Shown here one piece after another: positions 1 to 5,070 of a DNA stretch of 5,135 bases. The notes under the pieces were generated by a model that saw nothing but the letters and a program-made list of their open reading frames with translations, was not told the DNA's origin and ran no database searches. Position numbers and translations under genes: made by a program. The stretch lies in assembly GCA_016880375.1 (NCBI GenBank), contig JAEHDO010000299.1, positions 1 to 5,135 on the forward strand, written 5' to 3'. The first letter of the stretch is position 1; each line of letters opens with the position of its first letter. Source of the stretch: Betaproteobacteria bacterium. GTDB taxonomy: Bacteria; Pseudomonadota; Gammaproteobacteria; Burkholderiales; Rhodocyclaceae.

Positions 1-129
1 GTCGCCGTCGGCCCAGCCGGCATGGAGGCCGACATAGCCGCCTTCCCAGTCGCCGGCCATGGCCGGAGCGGCAGCGGCGAAGGCGCTGGAAATTGCGAGA
101 GCGGTGGCTAACTTCTTGAAGTTGTTCAT
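1..129 (-). CDS. Outer-membrane beta-barrel protein, N-terminal part (cut by window edge)
   Basis: Only the first 43 codons are present, and the reading frame runs off the left edge without a stop. The start is MNNFKKLATALAIS, followed by an Ala-rich hydrophobic stretch ending APAMA. This is a clear Sec signal peptide with likely cleavage after residue 25. The mature protein begins GDWEGGYVGLHAGWADGD. The W-x-G-x-Y-V-G-x-x-x-G pattern is typical of the first strand of small OmpA/Omp25-like outer-membrane barrels (the 'outer membrane protein beta-barrel domain' group), so an outer-membrane location is inferred. The ATG at 129 is supported by an AAAGGA ribosome binding site six bases upstream. 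It lies 276 bases after the OprB porin stop and probably has its own promoter. The family call rests on about 18 mature residues and is provisional; the gene and signal peptide are secure. Confidence 0.8.
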   Translation of the reverse strand, partial: MNNFKKLATALAISSAFAAAAPAMAGDWEGGYVGLHAGWADGD

Positions 130-134
130 GTTAT

Positions 135-140
135 TCCTTT
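135..140 (-). promoter_or_regulatory. Shine-Dalgarno site of the barrel protein
   Basis: On the minus strand this reads AAAGGA, six bases before the ATG at 129. It is the best ribosome binding site in the window and fixes the start of the truncated outer-membrane protein gene. Confidence 0.7.
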
Positions 141-200
141 CGATTCAGAGCCAAAAGTCAGGGTTTTGAGGGGGCAATACGCTGTCTACATATTCAAGAA

Positions 201-214
201 TCAATGTACATCAA
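201..214 (-). promoter_or_regulatory. Possible Fnr/Anr/Crp-type box upstream of the barrel protein
   Basis: On the minus strand this reads TTGATGTACATTGA. Compared with the Fnr/Anr consensus TTGAT-N4-ATCAA, the first half-site is perfect and the second matches 3 of 5; the core ATGTACAT is a perfect palindrome. If it acted as a class II activator site centred near -41.5, transcription would start near 166. A poor -10-like TATTGC lies at 174-179, within one base of the expected place. It would then control the barrel protein starting at 129. The match is partial and could be chance in an AT-rich stretch. Confidence 0.3.
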
Positions 215-377
215 TAGATTTCCATTTCGCAAGACAGGATGACAAATATCACTGAAAAACGAGGCAAGTTTGTATGATTTTTACAACACTGCCGGCCTAT
301 TCATCCCAGGCGACCGGAGCCCTGCCCACCGCCAGTTGCATCCATCCGGTCAGACGCGAGCGCGAGGACACCTGGAT

Positions 378-396
378 GCCGATGGAACGGATCGGC
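378..396 (-). repeat. Short hairpin just after the OprB porin stop
   Basis: A perfect 6-bp inverted repeat GCCGAT / ATCGGC with a 7-base loop begins nine bases past the porin stop codon. No T-run follows on the minus strand, so it is not a canonical intrinsic terminator. It could protect the 3' end of the porin message or mark an imperfect terminator. Chance occurrence in GC-rich DNA is possible. Confidence 0.35.
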
Positions 397-405
397 CTGA
401 GTAAC

Positions 406-1791
406 TCAGAACCGGATGCCGACGCGCACGCCCGCCACGTAGGTGGTGTCCAGGCCCTTGAGGTTGCCGTTCGAGTCGAGCGCCCTGTTCAGCGCGGAAG
501 AGATGATCTGCAGGCTGGGGCTGATGCTCAGCGCAGGCGTGACTGCGGCGTTGTAGTACAACTCGATCGCGTCCTCGTGCCTCAGGCCGAGATCAAACGT
601 TTTGCGCATGAAGGGCACAAAGTTGTCGCTGAATGTGGTGCGCGCCCAGCCGATGCCGAAATCGTCGTGCGGCCGCGCCGGAACTATCCCCTTGCCAACC
701 ACGCCCAGGGAATAGCTGTATTTGATCGGATTCGCCTGCCCGTCGCTGGCGCCGAGGCTGAAAAACATGCCGAGGCCGCGCTTCGGGTCGCCGGCGGGTT
801 GCCAGAGATACTGTTCGAAACTGTAGACGGCTGCCCAGGTCTTGTTCTCCCGGTTCAGGGGCGCGGCCGGAATGAGCAGGCCGGGAGCATATCTCTCGAG
901 GATTTCGACGAGGATCGGGCCGGGGTTGCCGAGCAAGGGAAAGCGTTCATTGAGAAGCAGGCGCGCAATGTTCGACGGATCCTGGCTGAGGGAAATGCGG
1001 TCCTTGTTGCTCCAGGCGAGTGCCAGGTTCTGGTGACCGGGAAGCCCGTACGGCCTGATCTTCAGGTCGGCGCTGGCGAGCGCCATCACGCCATCCTCGA
1101 AGGCATGGCCGAGGTCGTTGCTCTTGATGGTGCCACTCGGGTCCAGCACCATGGCCGCCAGGGTCACGTCATGGGACGGAAGGTAAAGGGCGCCTGCGCC
1201 GAAAGCGGACAGCGGAACCAGGCCGAGCGCCAGGGGCATGTTTATCCCCGCATTCAGGAACCCGGTTCGGTAGTCGCCATGGAAGACGTTGGTCGGTGCA
1301 ATGGAGTTGATCTTGCCGAGGAACAGTCCCGAATGCCGGCTGAGGAACTGTGTGTAGGTGAATTCCTGCAGGCCGGTATCGGGTTCGATGGTGGGCAGTA
1401 TCCAGGACAGGTTGGCGGGCACGACAGCGCCGACATTGCCGAGAATGTTATGCCCGAAGCTCGTCACGGTCTGGACCTTGAGGAAACCGCCCTGCCACAA
1501 ACCCAGCTTGTGCGTGTCCACGTTGAGCGTGGCGATGGCGTTGCCCCAGCTTGCGCCACCGTGTTCCTTGCCCCCGCCAGTGATCGTCTGCGGCATCCAG
1601 TAGACGTCCAGGTCGAGCACCACGCCCTTTTTGGCCATGTCGTCCCGCACACCGCCCCAGTTGCCGGTGAGCCGGGGCCGTGACGCCAAATCACCACCCC
1701 ATGTCGGAGGTGTGTCGTAGGGCGAGGCATGCAGCGGGTTGAATGCGCCAAGCGCGGATAGCAGGGCGGTCAGTCTGAGTATTTTGTTCAT
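406..1791 (-). CDS. OprB-family carbohydrate-selective porin
   Basis: A 461-residue outer-membrane channel of the OprB family, whose known members let sugars diffuse across the outer membrane. The protein opens with MNKILRLTALLSALGAF and has a likely signal peptidase site after HA at residue 22. Family marks follow in order: LTGNWGGVRDDMAKKGV (41-57), the D-x-H-KLGLWQGG segment (92-102), and TPALSISPSLQII (418-430). The terminal strand is VAGVRVGIRF, whose final Phe is the usual barrel-assembly signal. The length is normal for the family. The ATG at 1791 is preferred because it starts the signal peptide and has AGGGA ten bases upstream. An upstream in-frame GTG at 1842 overlaps the sulfatase stop but would bury the signal peptide and has no visible Shine-Dalgarno. 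The gene follows the sulfatase by 47 bases and is probably cotranscribed with it, which suggests it admits the sulfatase substrate or product. Real solute specificity is unknown. Confidence 0.92.
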   Translation of the reverse strand: MNKILRLTALLSALGAFNPLHASPYDTPPTWGGDLASRPRLTGNWGGVRDDMAKKGVVLDLDVYWMPQTITGGGKEHGGASWGNAIATLNVDTHKLGLWQGGFLKVQTVTSFGHNILGNVGAVVPANLSWILPTIEPDTGLQEFTYTQFLSRHSGLFLGKINSIAPTNVFHGDYRTGFLNAGINMPLALGLVPLSAFGAGALYLPSHDVTLAAMVLDPSGTIKSNDLGHAFEDGVMALASADLKIRPYGLPGHQNLALAWSNKDRISLSQDPSNIARLLLNERFPLLGNPGPILVEILERYAPGLLIPAAPLNRENKTWAAVYSFEQYLWQPAGDPKRGLGMFFSLGASDGQANPIKYSYSLGVVGKGIVPARPHDDFGIGWARTTFSDNFVPFMRKTFDLGLRHEDAIELYYNAAVTPALSISPSLQIISSALNRALDSNGNLKGLDTTYVAGVRVGIRF

Positions 1792-1801
1792 GAAGTTGAT
1801 G

Positions 1802-1806
1802 TCCCT
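1802..1806 (-). promoter_or_regulatory. Shine-Dalgarno site of the porin
   Basis: AGGGA on the minus strand, ten bases before the ATG at 1791. The spacing is slightly long, but it supports that ATG over the upstream GTG at 1842. It lies nine bases downstream of the intercistronic hairpin, so folding of that hairpin leaves it free. Confidence 0.5.
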
Positions 1807-1815
1807 GGAATTCGT

Positions 1816-1838
1816 CAGCGGGATGACGGCTCCCGCTG
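1816..1838 (-). repeat. Perfect 8-bp GC-rich hairpin between sulfatase and porin
   Basis: On the minus strand the sulfatase stop TGA is followed at once by CAGCGGGA, a 7-base loop GCCGTCA, and TCCCGCTG, an exact inverted repeat with six G:C pairs out of eight. No U-tract follows, so it is unlikely to be a simple intrinsic terminator. Hairpins in this place commonly block 3' exonucleases or uncouple expression of adjacent cistrons. Here it could stabilise the upstream message or set different sulfatase and porin levels. The structure is seen directly; the function is inferred. Confidence 0.65.
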
Positions 1839-3641
1839 TCACAAGTCGTTGACGGCGGGGGTCGCCACCCAGCCGGCATCCACGCCGCCGGGCAGCATCT
1901 GCCCGGCGTCCTCGCCCACTTCCGTGTCGATCAGTCCGTTCAGCTTGGCGTTCATGGCCAGGAGCAGGTCGGCATGCTTCTTCGGATCCAGCGCGAGATT
2001 CCGGAGTTCGTGCGGGTCGGCCTGGAGGTCGAAAAGCTCGACGTCGTTCAGCTTGAACAGCGCCTCGATCGAATCGGGGCGATTGTGCTGCTTGGGGGAG
2101 AAATAGCGGGCGAATTGATAGCGGCCGTCGAAGACGCTGCGGACCGCGCCACGCTTCGTGAGATCCGGACGCAGGCCGGACTCCTTGATCTTGGCCGCGC
2201 CGCCCTGCTTCAGCAAATCGCGCGCCTTCTGCAGGAAGCTGCCGTCCAGTGTGGCGAACATGTTGAAGCAGAACAGCTGGCCATCGCGCACCGCGGCATG
2301 GCCGGCCTTTTCCGGGGCGGCGAGAACCGGCGAGAAGTCCCTGCCCGGAAGCCCCTTGGCGATCGCCGCCTTTTTCTCCGGGCTCGCGTTCGTGAGGGAG
2401 ATCAGGGTCGGCGCGATGTCCAGGTGCGTCGTGACGGCCTTGCAGCGCTTGCCGCCCGCGTAGGCCGGGTGCGCCACGATCAGCGGCACGTGGTTCTGCT
2501 CGCGGTAGGAAGTGGGGCCCTTGCCGGTCATCCGGTGCGCGCCATCGAGGTCGCCGTGATCCGAGGTCAGGATGACGATGGTGTTGGAGGCGAGCCCGCT
2601 CGCCTCCAGTTCATCGAGCACCGTCGCGATGTGGCGGTCCACGTCACGCAGGCAGTTGAGATAGTAATTGTGCCGCTTGCGCCAGCGCCATGGCTCGTTC
2701 GCCGGGAGCGAGCCGGTCATCACGCTGTCCGCGATGCTGAATTCGGTGTGCGCCGCGGGGCGTCCGGGCGTGCCGACCGCTTGTGAAAAACTGGCCGGAA
2801 GCTCGAAGGCCCACTGCTTTGCGTAGAGCCTGTGCGCCGGATCGCGGGCGAGGTGGGTCAGATTGCCCTTTTCCTGGACGGGCTCTCCCGGTCGGTCCGT
2901 GTTGTAGAACATCACGTCGTGCGGGTTGACCAGGTTCACGGCGAGGAACCACGGCTTGCCCTGCTGAGACAGTTCCGCCGCCCGCCCGCGCAGCCAGCTC
3001 GACGCCGACGCGGCGACCATGCCGTCGTGCAGGTAGCCGCCCTGCGTGTGCGCGATGATGTCACCGACCCCGAGGTAATCGGAAAAGCCGTAGGCCTCCA
3101 TCTCCTTGGTGAAGATCTTCTCGGGCGCCTCGAGCTTGTTGACGGTCTCGAATTCCCGGGTGAGGTGCCACTTGCCCTTGTAGGCGGTGTAGTAGCCGGC
3201 CTCGCGCAGCAAATGGCCGAGGGTCTTGATCTCGGTCGACATGCTCTGGATCCAGGGAAAGTTCGCGTTGTCGAACATGCGCGTCTGCTGGATGTGAAGG
3301 CCGGTATAGATCACCGAGCGCGAGGAGGTGCACACGCAGGAGTTGATGCGGTGGTTCTCGAACACGACGCCGTTCTTCGCCAGCCGCTCGTGGGCCGGCA
3401 GGCGATAGTCCCTGGGGAGTTCACCCGGGCGGAAATGGCGCTCCTGGTCGGTCAGGATGAACACGATGTTGTAAGGCCCCCCCGCCGCCTTGCGCGGCTT
3501 GGGGCCAGCCGAAGGCGTTGCCGCCATCGCCGGATTCCCAAGCAGATTGCCGCCCAAAGCCGTCGCGAGGGCGCCTGCCCCCATGGACTTCAGAAGCGCA
3601 CGGCGCGTTTCGTCCGAGGCAGAGTGATCGTCATTTTTCAT
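1839..3641 (-). CDS. Tat-exported sulfatase-superfamily hydrolase
   Basis: A 600-residue sulfatase/alkaline-phosphatase-fold enzyme, expected to hydrolyse a sulfate (or related) ester in the periplasm. TRRALLKS (12-19), a hydrophobic stretch and PAMA (about 37-40) form a twin-arginine signal. Catalytic marks in order are ILTDQER (metal ligand D65, then Q66), SCVCTSSR with the presumed formylglycine precursor C104 and R108, and GYYTAYKGKWHL, the second sulfatase signature (K157, H159). Then come NPHD (239-242) and TSDHGD with D361/H362 and K374 twelve residues later. LFDLQADPHELRNLA near 535-549 is the usual C-terminal sulfatase motif. The DQ plus DH metal set resembles choline sulfatases and phosphonate monoester hydrolases more than DD/DN arylsulfatases. 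CTSSR departs from the common C-x-P/A-x-R. An ATG at 3653 is possible but overlaps AAGGA; that site instead serves the ATG at 3641. The substrate is not predictable. Confidence 0.93.
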   Translation of the reverse strand: MKNDDHSASDETRRALLKSMGAGALATALGGNLLGNPAMAATPSAGPKPRKAAGGPYNIVFILTDQERHFRPGELPRDYRLPAHERLAKNGVVFENHRINSCVCTSSRSVIYTGLHIQQTRMFDNANFPWIQSMSTEIKTLGHLLREAGYYTAYKGKWHLTREFETVNKLEAPEKIFTKEMEAYGFSDYLGVGDIIAHTQGGYLHDGMVAASASSWLRGRAAELSQQGKPWFLAVNLVNPHDVMFYNTDRPGEPVQEKGNLTHLARDPAHRLYAKQWAFELPASFSQAVGTPGRPAAHTEFSIADSVMTGSLPANEPWRWRKRHNYYLNCLRDVDRHIATVLDELEASGLASNTIVILTSDHGDLDGAHRMTGKGPTSYREQNHVPLIVAHPAYAGGKRCKAVTTHLDIAPTLISLTNASPEKKAAIAKGLPGRDFSPVLAAPEKAGHAAVRDGQLFCFNMFATLDGSFLQKARDLLKQGGAAKIKESGLRPDLTKRGAVRSVFDGRYQFARYFSPKQHNRPDSIEALFKLNDVELFDLQADPHELRNLALDPKKHADLLLAMNAKLNGLIDTEVGEDAGQMLPGGVDAGWVATPAVNDL

Positions 3642-3652
3642 GGCTGCTGTCA

Positions 3653-3657
3653 TCCTT
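3653..3657 (-). promoter_or_regulatory. Shine-Dalgarno site that decides the sulfatase start
   Basis: AAGGA on the minus strand lies eleven bases before the ATG at 3641. The alternative in-frame ATG ending at 3653 shares bases with this site (AAGGATG), leaving no spacer, so it should initiate poorly. The shorter protein, starting MKNDDHSASDETRR, is therefore preferred; the choice changes only four residues. Confidence 0.55.
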
Positions 3658-3668
3658 GGTGGGTTCTC

Positions 3669-3686
3669 ATTGTATCAAAACACAAT
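3669..3686 (-). promoter_or_regulatory. Putative extended -10 promoter with overlapping dyad for sulfatase-porin
   Basis: The minus strand reads TGATACAAT (3677 to 3669), an extended -10 (TGN plus TACAAT, five of six to TATAAT). No good -35 hexamer is seen 16-18 bases upstream, which extended -10 promoters can tolerate. Transcription would start near 3662, about 20 bases before the preferred ATG at 3641 and just upstream of its AAGGA. The -10 is embedded in an inverted repeat ATTGT-N8-ACAAT (3669-3686) that could bind a repressor or activator. This gap is also the most AT-rich patch between the two gene groups. Confidence 0.45.
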
Positions 3687-3699
3687 CCCGCCTCCAGAG

Positions 3700-3722
3700 C
3701 GGCCCAAGGCCGGATATCGGCC
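3700..3722 (-). repeat. Overlapping GC hairpins after the MaoC-type gene
   Basis: Starting one base past the hydratase stop, the minus strand carries GGCCG-ATATC-CGGCC-TTG-GGCCG. The middle CGGCC can pair with either flanking GGCCG, giving two mutually exclusive 5-bp stems. The nearest T-rich stretch (TTGTGTTTTG) begins about 14 bases after the last stem, too far for a standard intrinsic terminator. It may mark the 3' end of the upstream operon or be chance in GC-rich DNA. Confidence 0.3.
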
Positions 3723-3723
3723 G

Positions 3724-4185
3724 TCAGACGTAGCGCCGCGCTATCATCTCGGCGACGCAGGCCGGCTTGTGCTGGCCTTCGATTTCGACGAGGGCGTGCC
3801 AGGTGAGCTGGATGCCGCCGGGGATGTCTTCCAGCGCGGCGAGGGTGAAGCGGGTGCGGATGCGGTCGCCGCTGCGCACCGGCGCGGCGAAGCGCACGCG
3901 GTTGAGGCCGTAGTTGATGCTCATGCGGCCCCCCTGCACGTCGAGCGTCTCCATCATCATGTGCGGCAGCAGCGACAGTGTCAGGTAGCCGTGGGCGATG
4001 GTTGCGCCGAAGGGCGACTCGGCTTTCGCGCGCTCGGGGTCGACGTGGATCCACTGGTGGTCGCCGGTGGCGTCGGCGAAGCGGTCGATGCGGTCCTGGG
4101 TGACCTGCAGCCAGTCGCTGGCGGCGACTTCCTTGCCGACCCATTGCCTGAGTGCTTCCGGATTTTCGATGGTGATTTTGGCCAT
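3724..4185 (-). CDS. MaoC-type (R)-specific enoyl-CoA hydratase (HtdZ/NodN-like)
   Basis: A 153-residue single hot-dog-domain protein of the MaoC dehydratase family, predicted to add water to trans-2-enoyl-CoA to give (R)-3-hydroxyacyl-CoA in the cytoplasm. The core FADATGDHQWIHVDPERA (36-53) is the hydratase-2 signature, with catalytic D42 and H47 at the usual five-residue spacing. IAHGYLTLSLL (63-73), NYGLNRVRF (91-99) and PVRSGDRIR (102-110) complete it, and the protein ends KPACVAEMIARRYV. From memory the whole protein lines up closely with Mycobacterium tuberculosis HtdZ (Rv0130), also about 151 residues, and with rhizobial NodN. The ATG at 4185 is three bases after the hydrolase stop. 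No strong Shine-Dalgarno is visible, so translation probably depends on coupling. Roles in beta-oxidation side branches, PHA precursor supply or breakdown of unusual acyl chains are all possible. Chain-length preference cannot be read. Confidence 0.93.
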   Translation of the reverse strand: MAKITIENPEALRQWVGKEVAASDWLQVTQDRIDRFADATGDHQWIHVDPERAKAESPFGATIAHGYLTLSLLPHMMMETLDVQGGRMSINYGLNRVRFAAPVRSGDRIRTRFTLAALEDIPGGIQLTWHALVEIEGQHKPACVAEMIARRYV

Positions 4186-4188
4186 GGG

Positions 4189-5070
4189 TCAATTATCGAT
4201 GAATTCGCGGATGAGCTTGCTCACTTCCTCGCTCCGCTCGTGGATGACCCAATGCGAGCCGTCCGGGATGCGCCTGACCGTGAGCTTCGGCACCAGCGCC
4301 TCGAGGCCGTCGAGCAGGCCCGGCAGCAGCGCCGTGTCGCGCTCGCCCCAGATGACCAGCGTCGGCACGCGCACCGCGAAGGCGGCCGGGTCGAGCTGCA
4401 GGGCGGCGGGACCGGGTTCCTCCGGCGTGGGCGGGTGCAGCGGCGAGGCGCGGTAGAAATTCAGGCTGGCGTCCATCGCGCCGTGCTGCGTCCACGCCTC
4501 GCGGTAGCGCGCCAGCAGCTCGGGCGTCAGCCAGTGCGGGTCGGTGGTCGACTGCGAGAGCATGGCGGCGAGGCGGGCGCAGTCGTTCTCCAGCAGCTTC
4601 ACCGCAGCGCCGGGGCGGCGCAGCCAGTTCATGTAGGCGCTGGCCTGCTGCTGCGCCGGGCTGTCGCGCAGTTCGCGGGCGAAGGTAACGGGGTGCGGCG
4701 AGTTGATGATGACCAGCTTCTCGAGGTATTCCGGATGCGCCGCCGCCAGGTTCCACGCCGCGGCGCCGCCCCAGTCGTGGGCCACGACGATGGCGGGGCG
4801 GCCGCCGAGGTGGTCGATGAGGCGGCGCAGGTCGGCGACGAGGTGCTTCGGCCGGTAGGCCTTGACCTCGGCCGGCTTGCCGGAGAGGTTGTGGCCGCGC
4901 AGGTCGAGGGCGACGGCGTGGTGGTCGCGCGAGAATTCCTCCAGCTGGCCCTGCCAGGCGTGCCAGAACTCCGGGAAGCCGTGCACGAACAGCATGAGCG
5001 GGCCGTCGCCGGCGTCGACGTAGTGCAGGCGCACGTCGTCGAAGTCGACGTAGTGGTGCTGGAGCGTCAT
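4189..5070 (-). CDS. Alpha/beta hydrolase, epoxide-hydrolase-like
   Basis: A 293-residue cytoplasmic alpha/beta-hydrolase with no signal peptide. The oxyanion motif HGFPE is at 30-34. The nucleophile elbow VAHDWGG has Asp at 99, not Ser; an Asp nucleophile in H-D-W-G-G is typical of epoxide hydrolases and separates it from esterases and lipases. D245 (WGERDTALLP) and H273 (GSHWVIHE) complete the triad. Two cap-domain tyrosines, Y146 (AYMNWLRRPG) and Y206 (NFYRAS), sit where epoxide hydrolases keep their ring-opening tyrosines. That placement is judged by eye. Haloalkane or haloacetate dehalogenases share the Asp nucleophile and are the main alternative. The ATG at 5070 overlaps the preceding stop (ATGA), and the MaoC-type hydratase follows after three bases. 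The three genes therefore look like one operon, and the substrate is likely a hydrophobic epoxide or acyl intermediate. No regulatory site is visible. Confidence 0.9.
   Translation of the reverse strand: MTLQHHYVDFDDVRLHYVDAGDGPLMLFVHGFPEFWHAWQGQLEEFSRDHHAVALDLRGHNLSGKPAEVKAYRPKHLVADLRRLIDHLGGRPAIVVAHDWGGAAAWNLAAAHPEYLEKLVIINSPHPVTFARELRDSPAQQQASAYMNWLRRPGAAVKLLENDCARLAAMLSQSTTDPHWLTPELLARYREAWTQHGAMDASLNFYRASPLHPPTPEEPGPAALQLDPAAFAVRVPTLVIWGERDTALLPGLLDGLEALVPKLTVRRIPDGSHWVIHERSEEVSKLIREFIDN

Larger units (their letters stand above)
130..405. other. Intergenic region between the OprB porin and the barrel protein
   Basis: No gene is supported here. The part next to the porin stop (about 290-405) is GC-rich and holds one short hairpin. 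The part from about 180 to 290 is clearly AT-richer than its surroundings, as expected for a promoter region of the downstream barrel gene. It contains an Fnr-like dyad (201-214) and a weak inverted repeat TTGTA-N7-TACAA at 270-286. No convincing TTGACA/TATAAT pair was found on the minus strand. A forward-strand open frame runs through part of this region, but it continues antisense through the porin and has no features of a real protein. Confidence 0.6.

Noticed and set aside
274..1683. Long forward-strand open frame (469 codons) opposite the porin
   Set aside because: It is antisense to a clear OprB gene, begins in AT-rich intergenic DNA without a ribosome binding site, and has no domain or signal peptide. 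Its composition (Arg, Val, Glu, Gly, Ala-rich) is what GC-rich coding DNA gives when read backwards.
1792..1842. GTG start for the porin at 1842, overlapping the sulfatase stop
   Set aside because: It would place 17 unhelpful residues before a clean signal peptide, lacks a Shine-Dalgarno, and would run through the hairpin. The ATG at 1791 fits better.
3693..3722. Intrinsic terminator after the MaoC-type gene
   Set aside because: The stems are only 5 bp and the T-rich stretch is too far downstream, so only a weak hairpin is reported.
1974..3806. Two forward-strand open frames (270 and 324 codons) opposite the sulfatase
   Set aside because: Both are antisense to conserved catalytic motifs of the sulfatase and have no recognisable domain or start signals.
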